Shown piece after piece: positions 1 to 6,080 of a stretch of 7,768 bases of DNA. The stretch lies in NCBI GenBank assembly GCA_934101235.1, contig CAKORH010000042.1:1-7768 (forward strand). The letters are read 5' to 3'. Made by a program: the position numbers and the translations under genes. Every line of letters starts with the position of its first letter. Position 1 is the first letter of the stretch. The stretch is from an uncultured Bacilli bacterium (GTDB taxonomy: Bacteria; Bacillota_I; Bacilli_A; RF39; UBA660). The notes beneath the pieces are model-generated. The model did no database searches, was not told the origin of the DNA, and worked only from the letters and a program-made list of their open reading frames with translations.

Positions 1-687
1 GTATTTTTACTTCCAAAATTAACTGCTGCACCAGATGTTAAAATACCTGATGTATCTGGAAAAAGTATAGTAGATGCAGAAGAAATATTAGAGAAAAAAG
101 GATTCAAAGTATTAGATGATACAAAGAATATTACTAGTAAAGACATAGAAGAAGGTAAAGTAGTAAAAACTAGTCCTCAAAGTGGTAAAACTGTTAAAAA
201 AGGCTCTAATATAACACTTTATGTATCTTCTGGTGAAGGTGGGTATACATTAGAAGATTTAACTGGTAAAAATTATGTAGAACAAAAAGTATTATTAGAA
301 AAAATGTATAAATTATATGTTGAAGTAATAGAAGATGATGTTGATATAAATAAATATGAAAAAGATACTATTATAAAAACTGAGCCAGAGGCAGGTACTT
401 TATTAAAAGAAGGAGATACTATTAAGATACATATTCCTAATACAAGTATTTTATATCCTGATTTTACTAAAGGAGAATATTCATTAAAACAAATTGAAGA
501 ATTTGCAAAGAAATATAATATAACTTTAACTACTGAATATGTAGAAACTGCAGATTATTCAGTTGGTACAATATATGAACAAAATAAAAAAGCTGGTGCT
601 ATATTAAAAGAAGGCGATGAACTTATAATATATATTGCTAGCGAGCCAAGTGAAGAAACAGAAGAAACAACTGATATAACAGATTAG
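1..687 (+). CDS. prkC: PASTA-domain serine/threonine protein kinase, PrkC/Stk type (3' part only)
   Basis: The reading frame is open from the first base, so the gene enters from the left; 228 C-terminal residues are visible. They begin with what looks like the end of a membrane helix (VFLLPKLTAA) and continue into three PASTA repeats, at about residues 13-76, 82-145 and 149-213 of the visible part. Each ends in the typical pattern of a P..G/A.G or K.AG turn, then V/LKKG or LKEGD, then a hydrophobic strand. The tail is short, acidic and threonine-rich. In this family an N-terminal cytoplasmic kinase is followed by one membrane helix and extracellular PASTA repeats that sense peptidoglycan or lipid II and control growth, division or spore germination. 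The kinase domain is outside the window, so the call rests on the PASTA array and on the following rsgA and rpe genes, an order known from Bacillus. Repeats 2 and 3 lack a clean VPDV-like start. A PASTA-containing penicillin-binding protein is less likely in this context. Confidence 0.85.
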   Translation, partial: VFLLPKLTAAPDVKIPDVSGKSIVDAEEILEKKGFKVLDDTKNITSKDIEEGKVVKTSPQSGKTVKKGSNITLYVSSGEGGYTLEDLTGKNYVEQKVLLEKMYKLYVEVIEDDVDINKYEKDTIIKTEPEAGTLLKEGDTIKIHIPNTSILYPDFTKGEYSLKQIEEFAKKYNITLTTEYVETADYSVGTIYEQNKKAGAILKEGDELIIYIASEPSEETEETTDITD

Positions 688-698
688 TAAGAGGGTTT

Positions 699-1532
699 AT
701 GGAAGGAAAAATTGTAAAAATAATAAGTAATTTATATACAGTTAGTAGTGATAACAAACTGTATGAATGTAGAGCGAGGGGTAAGATTAGATTTGATAAA
801 CTTACTCCTTTAGTTGGTGATAAAGTTATTTTCGATGAAAAAGATAAATATATTTTAGAAATATTACCACGTAAAAATAGTTTAGATAGACCAATGATAT
901 CAAATGTAGATAGTGCACTTATTATTACTAGTGTTAAGAAACCAGATTTATCTTTAAATTTATTAGATAAAGAGTTGGTAGTAACATTATCAAATAATAT
1001 TGAGCCTATAATTGTATTTACTAAATTAGATTTGTTAAAAAAACAAGAAATGAAATATATTAAAACTATAATGAATTATTATAGAAAAATAGGAATTAAA
1101 GTTTGTACAAATAATGGTTTATTTAGATTAAAAAGATATATAAAAAATAAAACTTTAGTTTTAACGGGACAAACTGGAGCTGGTAAAAGTACTTTACTTA
1201 ATAAATTAAATAAGAAACTTAATTTAGCTACTAACGAAATTAGTGAAGCATTAGGTAGAGGTAAACATACTACTAGACATGTAGAACTATTTAATTATAA
1301 ATCATCATTCATAGCAGATACTCCTGGATTTTCATCATTAGATTTAAAAAATATGAGTAATGAAGAAATAAAAAATACATTTATAGAATTTAAAAATATA
1401 GAGTGTCCTTATAAAGATTGTAGTCATACTAATGAAAATGAATGTATGATAAAATCTTTAGTTAAAAATGGTAAAATTATGAAAAGTAGATATGATAATT
1501 ATATAAAATTTGTAAAGGAGAATAAAAGATGA
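699..1532 (+). CDS. rsgA: Ribosome small-subunit-dependent GTPase A
   Basis: This 277-residue protein is a circularly permuted GTPase that helps late 30S subunit maturation; the Bacillus orthologue is CpgA (YloQ). An N-terminal OB-fold (about 1-65, opening MEGKIVK as in Bacillus) is followed by the G domain in the permuted order: G4 TKLD at 108-111, P-loop GQTGAGKST at 157-165, the RGKHTTRH region at 188-194, and G3 DTPG at 207-210. The C-terminal zinc-binding part shows C236, C241, H243 and C249. All diagnostic residues are intact and the length is close to the usual 290-300. The ATG start lies 11 bp after the kinase stop codon, with GAGGG just 3 nt upstream, slightly closer than ideal; the fit of the N-terminus to the family supports this start. 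The TGA stop overlaps the rpe start, so the two are probably translationally coupled. Confidence 0.96.
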   Translation: MEGKIVKIISNLYTVSSDNKLYECRARGKIRFDKLTPLVGDKVIFDEKDKYILEILPRKNSLDRPMISNVDSALIITSVKKPDLSLNLLDKELVVTLSNNIEPIIVFTKLDLLKKQEMKYIKTIMNYYRKIGIKVCTNNGLFRLKRYIKNKTLVLTGQTGAGKSTLLNKLNKKLNLATNEISEALGRGKHTTRHVELFNYKSSFIADTPGFSSLDLKNMSNEEIKNTFIEFKNIECPYKDCSHTNENECMIKSLVKNGKIMKSRYDNYIKFVKENKR

Positions 1533-2164
1533 AAGTATCTGTTTCTTTTTTGAAAAGTAAATATAATTTAGAAACAACTATAAAAAAAATAAATGAAACT
1601 AATGCAGATTTTTTACATGTTGATGTTATGGATGGAAAGTTTGTACCTAATATTTCTTGTGTATATGAAAAAGTATCAGATACATTAAAAATGTCTAATA
1701 AATTATTAGATGTACATTTGATGGTTAGTGATCCAGAAGAATATATTTTAAAATATAAAAATTTAAATCCATATATGATAACTATTCATTATGAAATAGT
1801 TAAAGATATTAAAGAGTTAATAGATTTAATACATAGTTATGGAATTAAAGCAGGTATAAGTATTAAACCTAACACAAGTGTTATGGAAATAAAAGATATT
1901 TTAGATGATATTGATAATGTATTAGTAATGAGTGTAGAGCCAGGTAAAGGTGGGCAAAAATTTATAGAATCTAGTAAAGAAAAAATAGATTTATTATATT
2001 TATTAAAAAAAGATTATGATTTTTTAATTAGTGTTGATGGTGGTATTAATAATGATACTATGTCAAGAGTTAATAATGCAGATATAGTTATAAGTGGATC
2101 TTATATATGCATGAGTGATAATTATCAAGAAAATATAAATAAAATTAGAGGTAGATATGAATAA
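1529..2164 (+). CDS. rpe: Ribulose-phosphate 3-epimerase
   Basis: The 211-residue protein is a TIM barrel that interconverts D-ribulose 5-phosphate and D-xylulose 5-phosphate in the pentose phosphate pathway, in the cytoplasm. Family motifs are present in order: the SFL strand at 6-8, HVDVMDGKFVPN at 30-41, LDVHLMV at 60-66, SVEPGKGGQKFI at 135-146, SVDGGIN at 168-174 and the phosphate-binding SGS near 189-191. The four expected metal-binding and catalytic residues, H30, D32, H63 and D170, are all there. The ATG overlaps the rsgA TGA by 4 bp (ATGA), with a strong AAAGGAG 8 nt upstream. Position after rsgA matches Bacillus (prkC-cpgA-rpe). A sister epimerase such as D-allulose-6-phosphate 3-epimerase cannot be excluded by motifs alone, but the context favours Rpe. 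Confidence 0.93.
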   Translation: MKVSVSFLKSKYNLETTIKKINETNADFLHVDVMDGKFVPNISCVYEKVSDTLKMSNKLLDVHLMVSDPEEYILKYKNLNPYMITIHYEIVKDIKELIDLIHSYGIKAGISIKPNTSVMEIKDILDDIDNVLVMSVEPGKGGQKFIESSKEKIDLLYLLKKDYDFLISVDGGINNDTMSRVNNADIVISGSYICMSDNYQENINKIRGRYE

Positions 2165-2408
2165 TATTCCATCAAATTATAGACCATTAAGTCCATGGGA
2201 ATATTTCTTATATAGTATATTATTTTCTATACCTGTTATAGGCTTTATATTATTAATATTATATTCTTTTGATAATAGTAATATTAATAGAAAGAATTTT
2301 GCTAGGAGTTATTTTTGTATATATATATTGATTATAATATTAATAATTATATATGCAATTATAATAAGTAATACTGGAATAGGAATAGAACCTAGAAATT
2401 ATGTATAA
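2157..2408 (+). CDS. Small two-helix membrane protein of unknown function
   Basis: The 83-residue protein has no function I can assign. It starts inside rpe (8-bp overlap, +1 frame) with AGAGG at 2147-2151, 5 nt before the ATG, so it looks translationally coupled and real. A short polar N-terminus with PLSPWEYF (10-17) leads into a first hydrophobic segment at about 14-38. A polar loop with NSNINRKNFARSYF (40-53) follows, then a second segment rich in I and L at about 52-71 and a short tail. The motif NFARSYF between two helices, with PLSPW before the first, is recalled from uncharacterised small membrane proteins of gut Bacillota; that is memory, not a search result. In Bacillus the gene after rpe is thiN (thiamine pyrophosphokinase), which this is not. 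It is the last gene of the operon, 2 bp before a strong terminator. Confidence 0.75.
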   Translation: MNNIPSNYRPLSPWEYFLYSILFSIPVIGFILLILYSFDNSNINRKNFARSYFCIYILIIILIIIYAIIISNTGIGIEPRNYV

Positions 2409-2410
2409 TA

Positions 2411-2430
2411 AAAAAGGCCTAGGCCTTTTT
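2411..2430. terminator. Bidirectional Rho-independent terminator between convergent genes
   Basis: A perfect 20-bp palindrome reads AAAAAGGCCTAGGCCTTTTT. It folds as an 8-bp stem with a CTAG loop and gives a U-tract on either strand. It sits 2 bp after the stop of the membrane protein gene and overlaps the last bases of the HIT gene stop codon on the other strand, so it can end both converging transcripts. Confidence 0.9.
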
Positions 2431-2797
2431 ATTTTGTTAACATATTATATATTTCATCTAAATCTTTTATAGGTTCTTTGTTTTTATATACTGGAATTAA
2501 ATGCATATGATAATGTTTTATTTCTTGGGCTGTTCCATAATTTACACATATTTTTAAACCTACTGCATTTAATTTTTTATATATTAAGTCTTTCATTAAT
2601 TTAGAAGTTTCGTTTATATGACTTAGAGTTTCATTATTTAATTCAGTAAAGTCAGTGAAGTGTTTTTTAGGAATTATTAGTAGGTGTCCGTTAGATATGG
2701 GGTGTAAGTCCATAATAACAAATACATAATCATTTTCATATAATTTTCTACTTGGTATATCACCATTATTAATTTTACAAAATAAACAATCTTTCAT
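2429..2797 (-). CDS. HIT-family nucleotide-binding hydrolase
   Basis: The 122-residue protein belongs to the histidine triad family (Hint-like), which hydrolyses nucleoside phosphoramidates and related adenylated compounds through a nucleotidyl-histidine intermediate. Visible features are a CLFC pair at 4-7 (zinc site of the bacterial Hint type), the strand region NGHLLIIPKKH at 36-46, and the triad HYHMHLIP at 95-102 with H95, H97 (expected nucleophile) and H99. The usual GQ before the triad reads AQ here. The ATG at 2795-2797 has GGTGAT a few bases upstream and gives the normal MKDCLFCKI start; an in-frame extension to 2833 adds a non-family hydrophobic leader and is rejected. Before the IS arrived this gene followed the SEDS gene stop by about 29 bp on the same strand, so it was probably co-transcribed with it. 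Confidence 0.9.
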   Translation of the reverse strand: MKDCLFCKINNGDIPSRKLYENDYVFVIMDLHPISNGHLLIIPKKHFTDFTELNNETLSHINETSKLMKDLIYKKLNAVGLKICVNYGTAQEIKHYHMHLIPVYKNKEPIKDLDEIYNMLTK

Positions 2798-2813
2798 TTT
2801 AATCACCAATAAT

Positions 2814-2822
2814 AGTATATCA
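2814..2822 (-). promoter_or_regulatory. Possible extended -10 promoter in front of the HIT gene
   Basis: On the minus strand TGATATACT fits an extended -10 element (TGn followed by TATACT, one mismatch to TATAAT). A weak TTAGTA lies 18 nt further upstream. The predicted start would fall almost on the ribosome binding site, which argues against it. The motif lies in the duplicated block, so it is also present at 4916-4924. Confidence 0.25.
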
Positions 2823-2826
2823 AAAA

Positions 2827-2951
2827 TTAACAATTTTTACTAATATTTAATATAATTCCTATACTTGTTAAACTTACTAAAAGACTAGAACCTCCATATG
2901 AAAGAAAGGGTAATGTTACTCCAGTGACGGGTACTAAACCTATTACAACAC
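2827..2951 (-). pseudogene. Duplicated 3' fragment of the SEDS (ftsW-like) gene
   Basis: The left copy of the direct repeat carries two bases of one codon, the last 40 codons and the TAA stop of the SEDS gene (residues 320-359, including FLSYGGSSL). It is cut off from the rest of the gene by the IS and has no proper start of its own. It is a by-product of the target duplication rather than a broken gene: the complete gene survives at 4929-6008. Confidence 0.9.
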
Positions 2952-2968
2952 GGGAATTTATCACTTTT
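2952..2968 (+). repeat. Left terminal inverted repeat of the IS
   Basis: The sequence GGGAATTTATCACTTTT matches the complement of the right end over ATTTATCACTTTT (13 of 13); the outermost 4-5 bp do not match. Further in, AAAACTC..AAGTC at 2969-2982 recurs in the complement of the right end (about 4868-4887), where it is set about 10 bp deeper. Confidence 0.8.
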
Positions 2969-2987
2969 AAAACTCTAAAGTCTAACA

Positions 2988-3013
2988 AGCCATTATAAAA
3001 TGGTTATTTTTTT
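2988..3013 (+). terminator. Hairpin with T-tract at the left end of the IS
   Basis: AGCCAT and ATGGTT pair (6 bp with one G-T) around a TATAAA loop and are followed by A and seven Ts at 3007-3013. It reads toward the transposase gene and would stop transcription entering from outside, a common way for an IS to limit its own expression. The stem is short, so efficiency may be low. Confidence 0.45.
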
Positions 3014-3018
3014 GTCAA
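2992..3018 (-). promoter_or_regulatory. Outward-facing promoter-like sequence in the left end of the IS
   Basis: On the minus strand a perfect TTGACA (3013-3018) is followed after 15 nt by a perfect TATAAT (2992-2997). It points out of the element across the left repeat toward the HIT gene. The 15-nt spacing is shorter than the preferred 17, and the -10 overlaps the hairpin at 2988-3005, so activity is uncertain. Confidence 0.45.
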
Positions 3019-3034
3019 TTTTTACATTTTTATG

Positions 3035-3064
3035 TTGCGTAATTTGTGGTAATTGCTATATAAT
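3035..3064 (+). promoter_or_regulatory. Probable transposase promoter
   Basis: TTGCGT (3035-3040), an 18-nt spacer and a perfect TATAAT (3059-3064) lie 24 bp upstream of the transposase ATG. The -35 box overlaps one copy of the subterminal inverted repeat TGCGTAATTT, which could let a protein bound there reduce transcription (inference). Confidence 0.6.
3036..3045 (+). repeat. Subterminal inverted repeat, left copy
   Basis: TGCGTAATTT is matched in reverse complement at 4819-4828. The pair lies inside the terminal repeats and closely brackets the transposase gene. Confidence 0.5.
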
Positions 3065-3088
3065 TTATATGTAAGGTAGGTTTTGTGT

Positions 3089-4813
3089 ATGAGATTATCA
3101 ATTACAAATAATAAAAATTCTTCTTCTTTCTATGTTATCAAATCTGTTACACTTGACGGTAAACGTACTTCTAAAGTCATTGAACGATTAGGAAACTATG
3201 AAGAAGTTAAAATTAAAGCAAATGGCGAAGACCCTATTGTTTGGGCAAAAAAATATATTGATACTTTAAACAAACAAGAAAAAGAAAATAACAACATTCT
3301 AAACATTCCCTTTTATAAAAATAAAATTTTAGAAAAAAATACTAAATATACATTCAACGCTGGTTATTTATTCTTACAAGATATTTATTACAGTTTAGGT
3401 TTAAATAATATTTGTAATGATATTACTAATAAACACCAATTTAAATTTGATTTAAATTCTGTTTTATCTCGTTTAATTTATTCTAGAATTATTTTTCCTT
3501 CTTCAAAATTAAAAACTCTTGAACTTTCTAATAATTTTATTGAACAAGCGAATTTTGATTATAATCATATTATGCGTTCTTTAGAAGTAATTTCCAAAGA
3601 AACTGATTTTATCCAAGCTGAATTATACAAAAATAGCAAAAAATATTCTAAACGTAACGATAAAATTTTATATTATGATTGTACTAATTATTATTTCGAA
3701 ATAGAACAAGAAGATGGAATAAAACAATATGGTGTTTCAAAAGAAAATAGACCAAACCCTATTGTTCAAATGGGATTATTCTTAGATGGTGATGGCATAC
3801 CACTTGCATTTAATATTAATCCTGGAAATACTAATGAACAAATAACATTACAACCATTGGAAAAACAAATTATTAATGATTTTAATAATGCTAGTTTTGT
3901 TGTTTGCACTGATGCAGGACTCGCTTCAAATGCAAATAGAAAATTTAATGATAAAGAAAACAGGAAATTCATTACAACACAATCTATTAAAAAACTTAAA
4001 GATTATTTAAAAGAATGGATGTTTGATAAAACCGGATGGCATATTCCAAGCATTCCTAATCCTATTGATTTATCTAATTTGGACAACGATGAAGAATTAC
4101 AAGAAAAATTTAAAGATACTGTATTCTATAAAGAAAGATGGATTAATGAAAATGGATTAGAACAAAAAATAATAGTTACATATTCTTTAAAATACAAAAA
4201 TTATCAAAAGAATATTAGAAACTCACAAATTGAAAGAGCACAAAAATTAATTAATTCTAATCCTAAATCAATTAGTAAACCAAGACAAAATGATTTCAAA
4301 AGATTTATAGAAAAAACTAATACAACAAAAGATGGTATAGTTGCAGAAGAAACATACTATAATTTAAATCAAGAAGCAATTAATAATGAATCTAAATACG
4401 ATGGTTATTATGCAGTATGTACTAATTTAGAAGATACTGCAGAAGAAATTATCAAGATAAATAAAAACAGATGGGAAATAGAAGAAAGCTTTAGAATAAT
4501 GAAATCCGAGTTTAAAGCGCGACCTGTATATTTATCAAGAGATGACAGAATAAAAGCACACTTTACAACTTGTTTTTTAGCATTAACAATATTTAGGTAC
4601 TTAGAAAAGAAGATCAAATCAAAATATACAGTAACAGAAATAATAGAAGCGCTAAGAAACTATAATTTAAGAGAACTTAAAGGTTTTGGATATATTCCTG
4701 ATTATGAATTAACTGATATAGTAGAAGATTTACAAAATATATTTAATATAAATACCAGCACAGAAATAAACGATTACAAAAAAATGCAAAAAATATGTAA
4801 ACAAACAAAATAA
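3089..4813 (+). CDS. IS1634-family DDE transposase
   Basis: The 574-residue protein is the transposase of the surrounding element. A DDE catalytic core of the IS4-like superfamily can be read: first Asp in YYDCTNYYFE (D197), second in VVCTDAGLAS (D275), and the Glu in NRWEIEESFRIMKSEF (E465). This last region has the R(3)E(6)K spacing with R461, E465 and K472, although the tyrosine of the YREK signature is replaced. The 189 residues between D275 and E465 form the insertion typical of this superfamily. The segment after the Glu, KARPVYLSRDDRIKAHF, is typical of IS1634-type proteins. The length is normal and no frameshift is seen, so it may be active. AAGGTAGG 8 nt before the ATG at 3089 decides the start; an upstream TTG at 3083 is rejected. 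Arginine codons are mostly CGN in the first 200 residues and almost all AGA/AGG afterwards. Confidence 0.95.
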   Translation: MRLSITNNKNSSSFYVIKSVTLDGKRTSKVIERLGNYEEVKIKANGEDPIVWAKKYIDTLNKQEKENNNILNIPFYKNKILEKNTKYTFNAGYLFLQDIYYSLGLNNICNDITNKHQFKFDLNSVLSRLIYSRIIFPSSKLKTLELSNNFIEQANFDYNHIMRSLEVISKETDFIQAELYKNSKKYSKRNDKILYYDCTNYYFEIEQEDGIKQYGVSKENRPNPIVQMGLFLDGDGIPLAFNINPGNTNEQITLQPLEKQIINDFNNASFVVCTDAGLASNANRKFNDKENRKFITTQSIKKLKDYLKEWMFDKTGWHIPSIPNPIDLSNLDNDEELQEKFKDTVFYKERWINENGLEQKIIVTYSLKYKNYQKNIRNSQIERAQKLINSNPKSISKPRQNDFKRFIEKTNTTKDGIVAEETYYNLNQEAINNESKYDGYYAVCTNLEDTAEEIIKINKNRWEIEESFRIMKSEFKARPVYLSRDDRIKAHFTTCFLALTIFRYLEKKIKSKYTVTEIIEALRNYNLRELKGFGYIPDYELTDIVEDLQNIFNINTSTEINDYKKMQKICKQTK

Positions 4814-4818
4814 GAAAA

Positions 4819-4828
4819 AAATTACGCA
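4819..4828 (-). repeat. Subterminal inverted repeat, right copy
   Basis: AAATTACGCA is the exact reverse complement of 3036-3045. It lies 6 bp after the transposase stop codon. Confidence 0.5.
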
Positions 4829-4843
4829 TTTTTTAGATAAACA

Positions 4844-4887
4844 AAAAACTCCTTGATCCCTTATAAACAAAGGACTTAGGAGTTTTT
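4844..4887. terminator. Strong hairpin at the right end of the IS, probably a bidirectional terminator
   Basis: AAAAACTCCT (4844-4853) and AGGAGTTTTT (4878-4887) form a perfect 10-bp stem, with CCTT/AAGG able to extend pairing inside. On the plus strand it ends the transposase transcript. On the minus strand the arm also ends in a run of Ts and would stop read-through from the SEDS gene before it enters the transposase gene as antisense RNA. Confidence 0.75.
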
Positions 4888-4895
4888 ATCATTTC

Positions 4896-4913
4896 AAAAG
4901 TGATAAATATGAG
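4896..4913 (-). repeat. Right terminal inverted repeat of the IS
   Basis: Read on the minus strand this is CTCATATTTATCACTTTT, sharing the 13-bp core with the left end. It directly abuts the right copy of the 140-bp target duplication. Confidence 0.8.
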
Positions 4914-5053
4914 ATAGTATATCAAAAATTAACAATTTTTACTAATATTTAATATAATTCCTATACTTGTTAAACTTACTAAAAGACTAGAACCTCCATA
5001 TGAAAGAAAGGGTAATGTTACTCCAGTGACGGGTACTAAACCTATTACAACAC
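4914..5053. repeat. 140-bp direct repeat, right copy (native target)
   Basis: This copy is continuous with the intact SEDS gene and is therefore the original location of the sequence. It spans the last 122 coding bases, the stop codon and 15 bp downstream, then abuts the right end of the IS. It is identical to 2812-2951. Confidence 0.95.
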
Positions 5054-6008
5054 ATAAATTTAGTATAGTTTGAAATATTATTGTAAATGATAGACCAAAA
5101 CATAAATATTTTCCAAATAAATCTTTGGTATTTAAACTTATTTTTATACATCTATAAAATATAAACATAAATAACATACTAACTATTAATATACCAATAA
5201 ATCCTAATTCTTCACTAATAATTGAAAATATGAAATCAGTTTGTGGTTCGGGTAGGTAAAAATGTTTTTGTATGGAATTACCTAAACCTAAACCAAATAA
5301 TCCTCCAGGACCTATAGCATATAAAGATTGAATTATTTGAAATCCACTACCTAATGGATCGCTCCATGGATTTAAAAATGATACTATTCTTGCCATTCTA
5401 TATGGAGCAATAATTATTAATACTACTACACCTAATAAGCCTGTTATACCTATTTTAATAAAGAAAGATAATTTAACTTTAGATATGAATATCATTGCAA
5501 TTAGTGATAATGTTATAACACAGGCAGTACCAAAATCTGGTTCTAACATTATTAGAATAAAAAATATTAATATAATAGATAGAATAGGTAGAACACCTTT
5601 TTTTATATTATACATTATAGAGTAGTTATTAGATAAATATTTACTAACAAATATTACTAATCCTATTTTAGCGGCTTCACTTGGTTGTATACCAAATCCG
5701 AATGCTCCAAACCAACTTCTACTACCATTTCTAATTACTCCTATACCAGGAATAAGTACTAATACCAATAATATAAAACATATTCCTATAATTAAATTAG
5801 CTTTTTTTTTATAAAAATTATAGTCTAATTTAGATAGAAAATACATTAAAAATATACCAATTATTAAAAATATACTTTGATTTTTTAAGTATTTAAATGC
5901 ATCATTAAATTTATAAAGAGCCCATACATTACTAGAAGTATATATCATAATACAACCAAATATACTAAGTATAATTACTGATATTAATAATTTATAATCA
6001 ATTCTCAT
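4929..6008 (-). CDS. ftsW: SEDS-family peptidoglycan glycosyltransferase, FtsW/SpoVE type
   Basis: The 359-residue protein is a SEDS glycan polymerase with about ten membrane helices, which links lipid II into glycan strands together with a class B penicillin-binding protein. Family blocks are visible: NGSRSWFGAFGFGIQPSE at 94-111, EPDFGTA at 156-162, NPWSDPLGSGFQ at 213-224, LPEPQTDFIFSIISEELGF at 252-270 with the conserved acidic D258, and PFLSYGGSS at 333-341. The ATG at 6006-6008 is preceded by AGGTGA at 8 nt; the GTG at 6020 lies within that binding site and is rejected. It follows mraY by 72 bp. In Bacillus subtilis the SEDS gene near mraY is spoVE (cortex synthesis), so with cotE nearby this could be SpoVE rather than the division protein FtsW; the sequence alone does not decide. 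The IS inserted in its 3' end, but the 140-bp target duplication kept the gene complete. Confidence 0.92.
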   Translation of the reverse strand: MRIDYKLLISVIILSIFGCIMIYTSSNVWALYKFNDAFKYLKNQSIFLIIGIFLMYFLSKLDYNFYKKKANLIIGICFILLVLVLIPGIGVIRNGSRSWFGAFGFGIQPSEAAKIGLVIFVSKYLSNNYSIMYNIKKGVLPILSIILIFFILIMLEPDFGTACVITLSLIAMIFISKVKLSFFIKIGITGLLGVVVLIIIAPYRMARIVSFLNPWSDPLGSGFQIIQSLYAIGPGGLFGLGLGNSIQKHFYLPEPQTDFIFSIISEELGFIGILIVSMLFMFIFYRCIKISLNTKDLFGKYLCFGLSFTIIFQTILNLCVVIGLVPVTGVTLPFLSYGGSSLLVSLTSIGIILNISKNC

Positions 6009-6029
6009 AAAAAGAATCACCTATATAAT

Positions 6030-6059
6030 TTTATAAATAATTATGTATTAATATAACAA
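6030..6059 (-). promoter_or_regulatory. Possible promoter upstream of the SEDS gene
   Basis: On the minus strand TTGTTA (6054-6059), an 18-nt spacer and TATAAA (6030-6035) lie in the 72-bp gap after mraY. In such AT-rich DNA matches like this arise easily, and co-transcription with mraY is equally possible. Confidence 0.3.
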
Positions 6060-6080
6060 AAATATATAAAAAAAGAAGTA

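Larger units (their letters stand above)
2812..2951. repeat. 140-bp direct repeat, left copy (long target-site duplication)
   Basis: By eye this block is identical base for base to 4914-5053 (offset 2102). It contains the last 122 coding bases of the SEDS gene, its stop codon and 15 bp of spacer. The flanking bases differ on both sides (a2811 against g4913; g2952 against a5054), so 140 bp is the maximal match. The true duplication may be 139 bp if C2951 belongs to the element. The lack of any difference implies a recent insertion. Confidence 0.95.
2952..4913 (+). mobile_element. Insertion sequence of the IS1634/IS1549 type
   Basis: The element of about 1962 bp carries one transposase gene and is bounded by imperfect inverted repeats sharing the 13-bp core ATTTATCACTTTT (2956-2968; complement at 4896-4908). 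It is flanked by 140-bp direct repeats of target DNA. Long and variable target duplications have been described for IS1549 of Mycobacterium smegmatis and IS1634 of Mycoplasma mycoides, which agrees with the transposase type. The element has a terminator-like hairpin at its left end, a promoter for the transposase, and a strong hairpin at its right end. The left core lies 4 bp and the right core 5 bp from the repeat boundary, so the left end may really be C2951, giving symmetrical ends that begin with C. Confidence 0.92.

Noticed and set aside
304..687. An independent 127-residue protein starting at ATG 304
   Set aside because: The frame is open back to base 1 and upstream residues form a PASTA repeat and the end of a membrane helix; 304 is an internal methionine of the kinase.
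1530..1532. Use of TGA as tryptophan (Mollicute code)
   Set aside because: TGA is the stop of rsgA exactly where the family ends and rpe begins, and conserved tryptophans are TGG.
3766..3972. Minus-strand open frame of 68 codons
   Set aside because: It lies antisense inside the transposase gene, whose catalytic motifs are in the plus frame; there is no family resemblance.
4408..4617. Minus-strand open frame of 69 codons
   Set aside because: Antisense shadow of the transposase region containing the catalytic Glu.
2812..5053. A composite transposon or old tandem duplication instead of simple IS insertion
   Set aside because: Only one transposase is present, the repeats are host coding sequence without IS ends, and they abut the inverted repeats exactly.
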